Positions 7,634 through 15,878 of a stretch of DNA of 64,000 nt are shown piece after piece. The DNA is taken from the IMG/VR virus record IMGVR_UViG_3300034682_000252, positions 27,017-91,016 of that record. The stretch is one strand, 5' to 3'. How positions within the stretch are numbered: position 1 is the first letter of the stretch; every line of letters begins with the position of its first letter. The stretch comes from a virus. Position numbers and translations under genes: made by a program. The notes under the pieces were generated by a model. That model saw nothing but the letters and a program-made list of their open reading frames with translations, did not search any database and was not told the origin of the DNA.

Positions 7634-9139
7634 TTAGACGTCCTCCGCCACCAGCGCCTGCGCCCATCCTGCCAATGATTCTCGCTCAGCCACCATATCC
7701 GATGTAATGAGCATATTCGCCGGGATGTAGTCGGCCATCATGCTGAAACAGTAGGTATCCCACCGGTCGGGTGAGGGTAAGCCAAGTTTCTGCCGCATCG
7801 TCTCCTTGGGCATCATGCAGTTCTGACCCAGCTCGTTGAGCCTGCAGGGCATACGAGAGGCCTGGTCGAGGGTCTTTTCGTGCCCATCGAGGCGCATACG
7901 GCCGCTTCTCACCGCATCCCGGGCCATGATGTTGGCAAAGGCCCGTTTGTTGATGAAGCGCTTCTTATCCTCCTGGGAGAAGCACGGTTGCCCCCACCGA
8001 ATACGGATAACCTGGCGGCCGGCCTCTTCCAGGATCGTGGCTGTATCAGCCCCTACGCCGTCGCCATCCACAGCAAAGGTCACGTTGGGATACTGCTCGT
8101 TGGGGTACTCCGTGTTGAGCAGGCGGCCGTAATTCACCGGGTCGATAGTGCCGGCCCACTCCTTCACGCTCACTGGCACCACTCGCCGCTCGAATCGCTC
8201 CCCACTCACCCGCACCAGGTTGGCCACCGAGCTATCCCGGCCGTTCCCCACGTCCACCAGCACCAGCCAGCCCCAGCCTTTCGCCAGCTTGGGCTGGGCC
8301 CTGGTGGCCTTCTCGCAGTCATCCCGGGAGAGCAGGTATTCCGACGACGTGCGCGGGAACTCGCCCCGCACCTTGATCATGTACTCGGGCGCGTCGCGGC
8401 TGCCGCCGTACTCGCGGATCTTGGACCGGATGAATGAGAGCTTTACCAGGGGGGACTGCTCAGAGCTCAACTTGATGGCCGTGTACCCGTCCTTGTCACC
8501 GGGGTGGCGCTTCTTGAGCTTGTGGTGCGTATCGTAGAAGTAGCCGCTGGGGCGCGTTGGCTGGCTCAGGAGGAGGATCCGGTTGTCCTCCTCGGTCAGG
8601 GCACCGGTCATGACCCCGAACGCCTTGTCAGAGACGCCAGAGGCCTCGTCCACGATGTAGAACAGGTGCGCGGCGTGTTCGCCGGCGAGGGATTCCTCAT
8701 TGCCGATACGGCAACCCTTGGGGGAGACGAACCAAACGCCCTTGCTGGACCGCTCGAAGAAGGTGGTTTCGGTCAGGACGAAGTATTGCTCTACCCAGGG
8801 GTGACGCCGGCACAGCTCGCGATAGTTGATCTTGAGGTACTTCCAGACCACCGTCTGCACCTGGCTTATCTTGTTCGCCACCACAATGACGCGAGCGCCC
8901 GGGAAGCAGAGCATGAAGATCAGGATCATGATGGATGTCATGTCAGACTTGCCGGTACCGTGACCAGAGGAGACGGAGGTTTTGGCCCCTGTCTCCTGGG
9001 CAGAGTCCAGGATCAGGGCCTGCTGCCAGGTCGGTTCCTTGCCGAACAGCTCCACGGCGGCCGTGGTCCAGTCATAGCGGTACCGCTTCACCAGGTCGAG
9101 GTAACGGGGGTCCTTGGTTATCGAGCGGATACGCCCCAT
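7634..9139 (-). CDS. terL: Terminase large subunit (PacB-like)
   Basis: 501 aa. Packaging ATPase motifs: Walker A GHGTGKS at residues 59-65, Walker B FYIVDEAS at 160-167, and a coupling-type LLLSQPT near 188-194. The C-terminal RNase H-like nuclease shows acidic residues Asp296 (VDVGNG), Asp358/Asp360 (VDGDG) and a late RWDTYCF. The protein cuts the concatemer at pac and pumps DNA into the prohead through the portal. Size is close to P1 PacB. Start overlaps the upstream stop as TAATG, so it is translated together with the small subunit. Confidence 0.93.
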   Translation of the reverse strand: MGRIRSITKDPRYLDLVKRYRYDWTTAAVELFGKEPTWQQALILDSAQETGAKTSVSSGHGTGKSDMTSIMILIFMLCFPGARVIVVANKISQVQTVVWKYLKINYRELCRRHPWVEQYFVLTETTFFERSSKGVWFVSPKGCRIGNEESLAGEHAAHLFYIVDEASGVSDKAFGVMTGALTEEDNRILLLSQPTRPSGYFYDTHHKLKKRHPGDKDGYTAIKLSSEQSPLVKLSFIRSKIREYGGSRDAPEYMIKVRGEFPRTSSEYLLSRDDCEKATRAQPKLAKGWGWLVLVDVGNGRDSSVANLVRVSGERFERRVVPVSVKEWAGTIDPVNYGRLLNTEYPNEQYPNVTFAVDGDGVGADTATILEEAGRQVIRIRWGQPCFSQEDKKRFINKRAFANIMARDAVRSGRMRLDGHEKTLDQASRMPCRLNELGQNCMMPKETMRQKLGLPSPDRWDTYCFSMMADYIPANMLITSDMVAERESLAGWAQALVAEDV

Positions 9140-10557
9140 TACTCGGCCTCCCAGGATTCTTCATCCCAGTCGCCCGGTTGCGGGTCGTCATCGAGCGGAA
9201 GCGCATCGTCAGGGTGCCAACTGCCATCGTCGCCGGCGAGGATAAGCTCCCCCTCCTGGGCGTCTTTCTTAAAGGCCGCCTCTCCCAGCAGCTCGCCAGC
9301 CTGGTGCGCGGCCTCCTCGGCGATGATGCCCGAAATCTCCTCGTTGCGACCTGACAACCACTCCCCAGTCTGGACGCGCATCTTCTCCCGGTACGCCCTG
9401 GACTCTCGCTCCAACTCCTCTTCGGTGATGCCGCTACCCTGCTCGGCCCGGGGCTCCAGCCACGAGATTTCCTTGATCATTTCGGCATGGAGGGCATCCG
9501 GCAGATCGATACCCTCCCGGTTGAACAGGGTGGCCGTCTCGATGGCGGTCAGGCCTTCCTGGTTGCGGAGCTCCAGCAGCTCGGCCGTGCGGGCGATACG
9601 CTGGGCCAGGGAGAGGGGGTGGCGGCTCCACTCAGCCAGGGCCAGCTTGCGGCGCTCAAGCTCCAGCTTTTCACTGTCCATTGCGAGCTTGATGTAGGTG
9701 GCTTTCTGGCGGTGTATCGACTTCTCAAGTTCGGTGATGGGCTGGCTAGTCCCAAACTCTACTTGCATCAGCGCCTGCTCTTTGGGCATGGCGGCGCCGT
9801 TGTCATCGAGCCAGGGGCCACCCTTGCTGTAGTCCTTGCGGATCTTCTGCAGCGCCTCGCCCCGGGTTTTATACATGCCAGCCAGGCGGGCCCGGGCGAG
9901 TGTCAGCTCGTCGTCTGCATACTCATCCGAGGAAACCATCTCCAGCACCTCGGGATCAATCCCGAACTGGGAGGCATACCGCCCAAGCAGGACGTTACGG
10001 GCGCCGCCGCGCCGGTTTTTTGGGCGCGTCGGCGTTTGATCCTCAGAATTTCCCAGGTACTCGCCGACCACCACGCTCTCGCCTGCGCCCTCCCCCCTGG
10101 CCTGATCTGATCTACCCCCCTTTTTCGCTGCACCCCGCGTCGCGGCTGGCTTTGCGCTCCCTGCCGCTCGCTTTCGCTGCTGATCAGGCGATGTGCTCCC
10201 GCTCGATGTAATAGGTTGATCAGCGGCCCTCCCACCACCTGATCTGATCACATGATCAGGCCCTCCCTTGGCATCCTTGGCCGCCTTCTCCTCGCGCTTC
10301 TCGGTGACCATCTTGCGCACTTCCCGGCGCACCACCTTACCCATTTTCAGGCCGGCGCCCTGGGCCCCCTCGGCGGTCGCCCTGGCCGCTGCCCCCTTGG
10401 CCTCCAGGGCAGCCGCGACCGCAGCCCCCATCGAGCGGCGGGCCGAATTTCTGTTCAAATCATTGGCAAGGGCGTACTCCACCAGACTCATAGAGTCGGC
10501 GAAGTGATCAACGTAGTTGTTGATATGGAATTGCCAGTCGAAAGTTGCCTTTGCCAA
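9139..10557 (-). CDS. terS: Terminase small subunit (PacA-like) carrying the pac-like site
   Basis: 472 aa, upstream of and coupled to the large subunit. The N-terminus (about 1-50) looks helical and DNA-binding (SLVEYALANDLNRNSARRSM). Residues about 50-150 are Ala/Lys/Arg-rich and poorly ordered. The C-terminal half is helical and acidic (IHRQKATYIKLAMDSEKLEL). Much longer than lambda- or P22-type small subunits but close to P1 PacA. The gene contains seven TGATCA/T hexamers in 156 bp (10103-10258), encoded by the low-complexity part. Assignment rests on position, length and the embedded site. Confidence 0.75.
   Translation of the reverse strand: MAKATFDWQFHINNYVDHFADSMSLVEYALANDLNRNSARRSMGAAVAAALEAKGAAARATAEGAQGAGLKMGKVVRREVRKMVTEKREEKAAKDAKGGPDHVIRSGGGRAADQPITSSGSTSPDQQRKRAAGSAKPAATRGAAKKGGRSDQARGEGAGESVVVGEYLGNSEDQTPTRPKNRRGGARNVLLGRYASQFGIDPEVLEMVSSDEYADDELTLARARLAGMYKTRGEALQKIRKDYSKGGPWLDDNGAAMPKEQALMQVEFGTSQPITELEKSIHRQKATYIKLAMDSEKLELERRKLALAEWSRHPLSLAQRIARTAELLELRNQEGLTAIETATLFNREGIDLPDALHAEMIKEISWLEPRAEQGSGITEEELERESRAYREKMRVQTGEWLSGRNEEISGIIAEEAAHQAGELLGEAAFKKDAQEGELILAGDDGSWHPDDALPLDDDPQPGDWDEESWEAE
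10103..10258. other. P1-type pac-like packaging site
   Basis: Seven TGATC(A/T) hexamers, each with a Dam GATC: 10103, 10108, 10181, 10217, 10240, 10245 and 10253. P1 pac is about 160 bp, lies inside pacA and has seven TGATCA/G hexamers in two groups that must be Dam-methylated for cleavage. Number, span and position in the small-terminase gene agree; assignment is by architecture. Confidence 0.7.
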
Positions 10558-10577
10558 TGAATACGTTCTCGATGATC

Positions 10578-10586
10578 ACATCCTAA
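10578..10586 (-). promoter_or_regulatory. TTAGGATGT dispersed motif, site 3
   Basis: Exact match on the minus strand, about 21 bp upstream of the small terminase start; flanked by a TGATCA. Confidence 0.6.
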
Positions 10587-10735
10587 CGATTTTGCCTGTT
10601 TGTAAGTGTGTAAACCAGCGGCGGGCGCCCTCTGGTGATCAACCGGCCACGACTCGAACAATTAGGGCCCGAATATCTCCGGCTTTCACCCACAATCACC
10701 GATTGGCATTTATTGGCTCCAATTTGGACCAAAAA

Positions 10736-10759
10736 AAAGCCACCTTGGTGAGTGGCTTT
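10736..10759 (-). terminator. Leftward rho-independent terminator
   Basis: Stem AAAGCCAC / GTGGCTTT; on the minus strand it is followed by eight T. No leftward gene ends here, so it may stop a leftward transcript arising inside parM (see the motif at 10931). Confidence 0.55.
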
Positions 10760-10898
10760 ACCATAACGGGTCAAACCCCGGGAAAATTCGGTACTAATGG
10801 GTGATTCTGGGAGTTTTTAGGGTTTAAATGGGGACGATTTGCGCCTATTATTGCCGCTGGCAATCATGCCACCCCCCGTCATCAAGGAGCCCATGACA

Positions 10899-12038
10899 AT
10901 GACTAACAAAGCAGCAGTAAGCCCCGCCGAACATCCTAACCCTTTTGTGGCCCTCGTCGCGCTGGACGATGGCAGCGGCAATATCGCCTGTTCATTCCAC
11001 GACGCCAGCGGCACCGTTTACGAGTCTCACCAGCCCTCCCTCATTGAGAAAGGGGCCGCGGCTGGGCTAGGTGCCTCCCACATGAGCAACAGCATTTGGG
11101 AGACAGAGGAAGGCGACCGCTTCACCGTGCGCCGCAATCCGACCAAGCCGCTCACCACCCTGGACCCGGCCTATCAGCTCGGCCAAGCCAACCGAGTGCT
11201 TGCCATTGACACTATGGCGAAAGCTAACCTGGGCGGCGTGGCCTGTGTTGTGGGCTGCACCCTGCCAGTGGAACAGTTCTACAACCGCGGGGATGAAGCC
11301 CAGCCAGTCAACGTTGAGCGCATCCAGGCCAAGAAAGCCAACCTTATGAAACGGGCGACCAACGTGTACGGCGCTTATGAGCCCCCGGTCATCCTGTCTG
11401 TGAAGGTGTTCCCGGAAGCCTTCCCGGCCTACTACTATTGCGCCAGCAAGACCCGCAAGGATGGCGCCCAGGACTACCCAGAGGAGCATAAGACCCTGGT
11501 CGTTGACCTGGGCGAGTTCACGGCAGACCTGGCCATCATCAGCACCGGTAACGAGTTCGTGGACTTCTCCACTCATGAGCACGGCGTACACATGATGGTG
11601 TCCCACTTCCGCACCCTGCTGGCGCGGGAGCGTCAACGGTTCTACCTGGACGATGTACAGTCCATGTCTGATGCCGACGTGAAAGCCATCATCACCCGTG
11701 GCTATATCGGCGCCACCCTGGAAACGCCGGCCGCCATCGCCGCCCGCATTGACGTCACCCCACTCATCAAGGAGGCGGCTGAATACCTGAATCAGATGCT
11801 GCTGGCCGACATTCGCGAGCTGGCGCGAGGTCAGATGAACACCCTAGACCGCATTGTGTTCGTGGGCGGTGGTGCGAACTGGCTCCGCGAGCAGGCCATG
11901 CAGTGGCACCACACCGTTGATATTCCCTCTGAACCCCACATGGCCGTAGTGCGCGGGGTGCAACTGCTGTTGCAGGCGAACGCCGCAGAGCTGCAGGCCG
12001 AAGCAATCTCTCTCCTAGCAGATAAGGCGGTAGCATGA
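10899..12038 (+). CDS. parM: ParM/StbA-like actin-family plasmid segregation ATPase
   Basis: 379 aa. Actin-fold motifs: phosphate-1 loop VALDDGSGN near residue 20, phosphate-2 loop VVDLGEFTADLA near 200, adenosine box VFVGGGANW near 320. ParM filaments push plasmid copies apart when captured by ParR-parC. ATG 10899 is 9 nt after AAGGAG; ATG 10893 is also possible but too close. The downstream gene overlaps by ATGA and is the right size for ParR. P1 itself uses ParA/ParB, so this is a swapped partition system. A candidate promoter TTTAAA-N17-TATTAT lies at 10823-10851. Confidence 0.9.
   Translation: MTNKAAVSPAEHPNPFVALVALDDGSGNIACSFHDASGTVYESHQPSLIEKGAAAGLGASHMSNSIWETEEGDRFTVRRNPTKPLTTLDPAYQLGQANRVLAIDTMAKANLGGVACVVGCTLPVEQFYNRGDEAQPVNVERIQAKKANLMKRATNVYGAYEPPVILSVKVFPEAFPAYYYCASKTRKDGAQDYPEEHKTLVVDLGEFTADLAIISTGNEFVDFSTHEHGVHMMVSHFRTLLARERQRFYLDDVQSMSDADVKAIITRGYIGATLETPAAIAARIDVTPLIKEAAEYLNQMLLADIRELARGQMNTLDRIVFVGGGANWLREQAMQWHHTVDIPSEPHMAVVRGVQLLLQANAAELQAEAISLLADKAVA
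10931..10939 (-). promoter_or_regulatory. TTAGGATGT dispersed motif, site 4 (inside parM)
   Basis: Exact minus-strand match, 32 bp inside the parM coding region; the only exact copy that clearly lies within a gene. A bound regulator could repress parM. Confidence 0.45.
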
Positions 12039-12442
12039 ACAAACCAGCAAAATACATGCTGACACCAGAGGCCAATAACGTTCACGGCCGGTTCGCCAGG
12101 CTCTATGAAACTGGCGCCGCTGGAAAAGGCTCGCTGGTTACCCAGTGCGTAGCCGGGGGGATGATGCTCAAGGAGTGCGGCATCCTGGAAACCATCAACA
12201 TGCTGGACCAGCACCCGGCCTACCAGGCCGGCACCCCATCGGTGCGGCGGGCCCTGCTCATTAACGAGCTGGTCGCCCTACTGGGTAACCAGGCGCCGGC
12301 CCACCAGCCCACCAGCGACGTTTTGACGGCGCAGCCGGCCGCCCCCGTGGTAGCGCCCTCCCCAGCCCCGCAAACGCCAGCAGCGAGCGATACAGCGGCC
12401 AAGGATCCGCAAAAGCCAGACCTCCCCAGGCTTGGGGTGTAA
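12035..12442 (+). CDS. parR: ParR-like adaptor protein
   Basis: 135 aa, ATGA-coupled to parM. The first 90 residues are helical and would carry the DNA-binding fold; the tail after residue 90 is Pro/Ala-rich and flexible (VVAPSPAPQTPAAS), as in many ParR proteins whose C-terminus contacts ParM. Assigned mainly from position and size. Centromere-like direct repeats (parC) were not clear by eye on either side. A strong terminator follows. Confidence 0.65.
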   Translation: MNKPAKYMLTPEANNVHGRFARLYETGAAGKGSLVTQCVAGGMMLKECGILETINMLDQHPAYQAGTPSVRRALLINELVALLGNQAPAHQPTSDVLTAQPAAPVVAPSPAPQTPAASDTAAKDPQKPDLPRLGV

Positions 12443-12467
12443 AAAAGGCGCCTTCGGGCGCCTTTTT
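12441..12467. terminator. Bidirectional terminator after parMR
   Basis: GGCGCC-TTCG-GGCGCC hairpin between A6 and T5, separating parMR from the leftward gene block that ends at 12482. Confidence 0.85.
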
Positions 12468-12481
12468 CTTTCCTTGTGAGG

Positions 12482-12877
12482 TCAGCGGCTTTGCTGCTTG
12501 TCCCGGATGGCCGCGACGGCCAGCTCCAGCGTCGCGAATGAACCGCGGTTCGTCGAACGGTCCCAGGCTCCCCCATCGAGACAGCGCACGTCATAGCGCA
12601 CCCCTTCCGGCCATGCCGACAACCAGCTCGCCCTGTCCTGCTCGGCAGCAAGGAACTGGGGCGCCGGGGTGTAGGTCTGGATGTAGTGAACCCCCCACCA
12701 GTCCTGGACCTCCAGGGGGTCACGCTGCTCGTTCGGAGTGCAATCGAAGTCATCCCGTTGAGCTGGGTTAAGCGGAATGCCTGGTGCCGCCCAGGTGGTC
12801 TGGTTCTGTAGCCGGTGCGCCTCCAGGTAGTCGTCCACCCACTCCCAGCGCCCATCCACTTCTATCTGTCGTCCCAT
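12482..12877 (-). CDS. Hypothetical accessory protein
   Basis: 131 aa from ATG 12877 with GGAGGAG upstream. Trp/Asp-rich (WEWVDDYLEAHRLQNQ, later VQDWWGVHYIQTY); the C-terminal region (GSFATLELAVAAIRDKQ) ends in a helix. Last gene of the long leftward accessory run. Function unknown. Confidence 0.65.
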   Translation of the reverse strand: MGRQIEVDGRWEWVDDYLEAHRLQNQTTWAAPGIPLNPAQRDDFDCTPNEQRDPLEVQDWWGVHYIQTYTPAPQFLAAEQDRASWLSAWPEGVRYDVRCLDGGAWDRSTNRGSFATLELAVAAIRDKQQSR

Positions 12878-12880
12878 GCT

Positions 12881-13162
12881 CTACTCCTCCCGGCCTGGCT
12901 CAGGGCTCAGGCACTCGTTGATTCGACGCGCAAACTCTTGCTCACAGGCCGCCTTGGCATCCTCCAGGTCAGGATAGGGGCCGAATGTCGAGTTGTATCC
13001 CTCCCAGGGGACTTCATCCACAGTCGGCCAGTCATCGCCCTTCCACCCCTTCCAGGTGATACCGAATCGCCCGAACGGCGTCATGGCCTCCACATGGTTG
13101 TATCTGCAGCTCTCCGTCGGGGCTGACTCATCAGTCCAGGCAAGCGGCTTCACTCTGACCAT
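12881..13162 (-). CDS. Hypothetical accessory protein
   Basis: 93 aa from ATG 13162 with GGGAGA upstream. Pattern VKPLAWTDE ... FGITWKGW ... AKAACEQEFARRI resembles short phage proteins with a beta hairpin, a central Trp-rich loop and a C-terminal helix that sit among early genes. No function assigned. Confidence 0.65.
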   Translation of the reverse strand: MVRVKPLAWTDESAPTESCRYNHVEAMTPFGRFGITWKGWKGDDWPTVDEVPWEGYNSTFGPYPDLEDAKAACEQEFARRINECLSPEPGREE

Positions 13163-13217
13163 TCTCTATCTCCCGGGCTTGACTCTCATACTCGCCAGCC
13201 AAGCCGCCTTGTCTATC

Positions 13218-13250
13218 AAAAAAGGCCAGGCCTGATAATCAAGCCTGGCC
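13218..13250 (-). terminator. Leftward rho-independent terminator
   Basis: GGCCAGGC / GCCTGGCC stem followed on the minus strand by T6. It lies just after the gene at 13261-13707 and may partly insulate the last two genes of the block. Confidence 0.75.
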
Positions 13251-13260
13251 CCGTTCGTCA

Positions 13261-13707
13261 TCAGTCCACCAGCACTGGGGGCGGCGTGAAGGTCGGTGTA
13301 TTCACGAACCCGCCTATTCCGTCTCGGCGCCGGCCGTCCTGGATAACCTGGATGTAGCCAGGCTTGTACTTGTTCTCAGCCGGCGAGAAGTAGCCGCCTT
13401 CTGGGAGCTCCCATATCTCGCGGACGGAGTACCCCAGATCGACCAGGTACACCCGCTTGTGCGTGACATTGCCGCCCTCGTTGTTGCTGAATCGGGCAAT
13501 GTAGCTGGCCGCTACCTGGTGGATCTCTCCGCCGTAACTCCAGCGCCCGCCGAACGAGCTCCCTGATTCGTCCTGATAGCGGATCTCCTCCCCTACCTTG
13601 AAAGCCTCCTCGGGCACTCCCAGAGCCTCACAGGTAACGGCTTCATGGTGGTGGTCATAGCTGTGACCACACAGGGAGCACAGGTAAATCTGTTTGATAA
13701 TCGGCAT
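13261..13707 (-). CDS. Hypothetical protein with N-terminal zinc-knuckle motif
   Basis: 148 aa. Residues 9-25 hold CSLCGHSYDHHHEAVTC, a compact Cys/His cluster likely to bind zinc. A beta-rich domain follows (KVGEEIRYQDE, YLVDLGYSVREIWELPEGGY). Could be a nucleic-acid- or protein-binding adaptor. Family not recognised. Confidence 0.65.
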   Translation of the reverse strand: MPIIKQIYLCSLCGHSYDHHHEAVTCEALGVPEEAFKVGEEIRYQDESGSSFGGRWSYGGEIHQVAASYIARFSNNEGGNVTHKRVYLVDLGYSVREIWELPEGGYFSPAENKYKPGYIQVIQDGRRRDGIGGFVNTPTFTPPPVLVD

Positions 13708-13720
13708 GTCTTGTTATCCC

Positions 13721-13885
13721 TTACTCCTCAGTGCCTGGACAGTCGTCAAGGCTGGTTCCCGCATCACCCCTCAGCACCCGGCAATCGCACGGGTCAGGGC
13801 CTCCTGGGCCCCACTCGAAGTGGCTGCATCCGTCGCACAGGCTGCCCTGCTCGAAGGTGGCTATCACCTGCTCCTCGGGCGCCAT
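13721..13885 (-). CDS. 54-aa Cys-rich mini-protein
   Basis: A short frame: ATG at 13885 overlaps the stop of the upstream gene (TGATG); TAA at 13721. It contains a CDGC pair, CDC and a last Cys, enough for one zinc site, in an acidic chain (starts MAPEEQVIATFEQGSLC). Coupling and the cysteine pattern argue it is real. Confidence 0.55.
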   Translation of the reverse strand: MAPEEQVIATFEQGSLCDGCSHFEWGPGGPDPCDCRVLRGDAGTSLDDCPGTEE

Positions 13886-14232
13886 CACTTGCACCTCCCA
13901 AACTTCTTCTTGAAGAAAATCTCACTGTTGATGGCGCCTATCTCAATCTCAAGGGTCGTCTGCTCATCCATGTCCTTGAAGGTGTCCCGCTTGCTCTGCT
14001 TGTCCAGGGCAGCCCTGGCCACCCTCTCCCTCTGCGCCAGAGAGTCCAGCTTGGCCAACCCCTCCTTGGTCTTGAAATCAAGGCCTGCCGCCTCAGCGTG
14101 AAGCGCCAGCAAATCCCCGAGCGGGTCAGCCGCTCTAATGGCTTTCAGCTTCTCCAGCCGGCGCGATAGGCGGACCTTCTCCGCCTCCAGGGCATCTACC
14201 AGGATTTGATCATTGCTTCTTGGCTCGGTCAT
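13885..14232 (-). CDS. Coiled-coil hypothetical protein
   Basis: 115 aa. Helical heptad-like stretches over residues about 8-35 (LVDALEAEKVRLSRRLEKLK) and 55-85, then ISMEIG-type acidic segment and a Lys-rich end (FFKKKFGRCK). Might be a small dimeric scaffold. Coupled to the mini-protein downstream. Confidence 0.6.
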   Translation of the reverse strand: MTEPRSNDQILVDALEAEKVRLSRRLEKLKAIRAADPLGDLLALHAEAAGLDFKTKEGLAKLDSLAQRERVARAALDKQSKRDTFKDMDEQTTLEIEIGAINSEIFFKKKFGRCK

Positions 14233-14475
14233 CTACTCCCCCCAGAACCGGCCAGTGGCCTTGTTGAAGTGCCTGCATATCCCATGGAAGGGGCCCCGGG
14301 CCGCGCCCCGCTCGATGTAGTGCGTGACCTCCTTCTTGGCTCGCCGGCGATTGCGGTAACAACCGGACGTTGCCGCCATATCCTGGTCGCCATAGCACAC
14401 CAGCCACCGGCCTTTGCCGGCTGGGGCAGGGACTATCCCCCACCCCTCAGTCCACCACTCTTTCAACTCGCTCAC
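14233..14475 (-). CDS. Small basic hypothetical protein
   Basis: 80 aa, starting with GTG at 14475 that overlaps the upstream stop (GTGA) behind CAGGAG. Trp-rich N-terminus (SELKEWWTEGWG), then a basic region (CYRNRRRAKKEVTHYIERG). The open frame extends further upstream, but the GTG is favoured by the overlap. Function unknown. Confidence 0.55.
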   Translation of the reverse strand: MSELKEWWTEGWGIVPAPAGKGRWLVCYGDQDMAATSGCYRNRRRAKKEVTHYIERGAARGPFHGICRHFNKATGRFWGE

Positions 14476-14771
14476 TCCTGCACCCAATGACCCTGACTGA
14501 ACGGGACCACCTTCTCCAACTGCTCCTTGACCCCACCAGAGACCTTGAAGGCCTCCCACTCCTGCAGATGCCCAGGGCAATAGTGAACCTCCGGCGCAAC
14601 CTCCGCAGCGTGACGCCCGCACAGGGGGCGATCACATGTCTTGCCCTCTCCCACCGGGAAATCACACAGGTAGCCCGACACACCGCCGCAGCAGGTGCAG
14701 GGCTCCCCAAGGTTTCCGCAGAGGTGGCCTATCGGCTTGCCGTTCTTGTCGTGAAGCGCGTAGCACGGCAT
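14472..14771 (-). CDS. Zinc-ribbon-rich small protein
   Basis: 99 aa with about nine cysteines and several histidines between residues 16 and 70 (CGNLGEPCTCCGG, CDFP, TCDRPLCGRHAAE, HYCPGH). The spacing suggests two interleaved zinc sites, as in RING- or treble-clef-like folds. One of several Cys-rich proteins in this accessory block. No catalytic motif seen. Confidence 0.65.
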   Translation of the reverse strand: MPCYALHDKNGKPIGHLCGNLGEPCTCCGGVSGYLCDFPVGEGKTCDRPLCGRHAAEVAPEVHYCPGHLQEWEAFKVSGGVKEQLEKVVPFSQGHWVQE

Positions 14772-14980
14772 CAGCCTTGCCCTCCCCGCTGCCAGGTGAT
14801 CACATCCCAGGAATGGCTGACCTCGGACCGGTCATCTGCCGTTCGCCAGGAACAATCATCCTCCTCCACATGGATCAGCTCGAACTCACGAACCGAACCG
14901 GTGAAGCAGTGCTTGAGCTGGCACAGGACCGGCACCTCTGGCGGTGGCATTTCATCCCAGACACTGACCCATTCAGCCAT
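14771..14980 (-). CDS. DUF551-like small protein
   Basis: 69 aa from ATG 14980 (MAEWVSVWDEMPPPEVPVL), which overlaps the upstream stop as TGATG. The opening W-x-S-V-x-(D/E)-x-P-P-x-x-x-V-P-V-L pattern is typical of DUF551, a small beta-rich family common in phages of Enterobacterales. Function of the family is unknown. Confidence 0.7.
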   Translation of the reverse strand: MAEWVSVWDEMPPPEVPVLCQLKHCFTGSVREFELIHVEEDDCSWRTADDRSEVSHSWDVITWQRGGQG

Positions 14981-15534
14981 CAACCTTTCTCCTCGATGTA
15001 CTTGCGCAGCCCGTCGCGCACCGCCTGGATGATGCGGCACAGGTACAGATAATCGGAATTGGCCATGGTCGGGGGATCACGAAACCACTCCTCGCCGAAG
15101 GCGGCCACCATCAACTTGTGGTCGCTGCAATGCGCCTCGCTGATCTCAATCCCCTCGGCACCCTCCCAGAAGGTTCTAGCCAGCCCCTTGTCCAGCTCTC
15201 GAGCGCGGCGCTGGCGCAGGAACTCGACCCGCAAAAGCCTGGTAAGCTCCTCCCCGTTCGCCAGCACTTCGGCCTTGAAGGAACTCAGGTTCTTGGCGAG
15301 GTAGTGGTCATTCTGGGCTACAAAGAACTCCTCTACGCTGCGACCAGACAGTCCACGCCAACCAGCCGTCCAACTGGTGTCCCAGCAACGGATGGTGATC
15401 TGACCACGCCCAGGCTCCGGGTTATCCAGGTAAACGGTGATCGGGTCCAGGTTATCGAGCCCGGTCAGGCGCAAGGCCGTCACATGGGCGGTGGCGACCT
15501 CCACCAGCGGCAAATCCTTATTCATGTGTGACAT
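14980..15534 (-). CDS. Phage accessory protein of unknown function
   Basis: 184 aa from ATG 15534 with GAGGG upstream. The middle (GQITIRCWDTSWTAGWRGLS, then VEEFFVAQNDHYLAKNL) resembles a conserved phage/prophage protein seen in lambdoid early regions, known only as hypothetical. The C-terminal half is helical and ends KYIEEKG. Four to six Trp residues are clustered in the core. Confidence 0.65.
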   Translation of the reverse strand: MSHMNKDLPLVEVATAHVTALRLTGLDNLDPITVYLDNPEPGRGQITIRCWDTSWTAGWRGLSGRSVEEFFVAQNDHYLAKNLSSFKAEVLANGEELTRLLRVEFLRQRRARELDKGLARTFWEGAEGIEISEAHCSDHKLMVAAFGEEWFRDPPTMANSDYLYLCRIIQAVRDGLRKYIEEKG

Positions 15535-15536
15535 GA

Positions 15537-15878
15537 TTAACCCTCTTGCTCGTCGGCCGGGGCTAACGCATTGCGGGCCAGTTCGCTCAGCTCGGCCCAG
15601 CCAGGCAAGGCGCGGTGCTGCTGAACCCATCGAGCTATGTCAGCGGCAAACGTGCCGGCCAGAGCGGTGAACCAGGAGGAGCCCGCATCAATGCCGTTGA
15701 GGGCCGCCGTGCGCTCCAGAACCGGCAGCGCGTCGTCCATGAACCATTCCGGGCGCCAGGCCACACTGCCCCACGGAAATTCAGTACCTGGATACTCCCG
15801 GGCCACTGCCTGGAAAACCTCGGCCATCTGGATCAGGGTGCGAACCTGGCGGCGCGTGAATGTCGTTCTATTCGTCAC
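15537..15878 (-). CDS. Hypothetical helical protein
   Basis: 113 aa from GTG 15878, which overlaps the upstream stop (GTGA) and has GGAGGAATAA in front. Mainly helical; N-terminus TNRTTFTRRQVRTLIQMAEV looks amphipathic. Function unknown. Confidence 0.6.
   Translation of the reverse strand: MTNRTTFTRRQVRTLIQMAEVFQAVAREYPGTEFPWGSVAWRPEWFMDDALPVLERTAALNGIDAGSSWFTALAGTFAADIARWVQQHRALPGWAELSELARNALAPADEQEG

Noticed and set aside
10583-10774. Leftward frame of 63 codons upstream of terS
   Set aside because: It crosses a terminator hairpin and the TTAGGATGT control site, and lacks a start signal.
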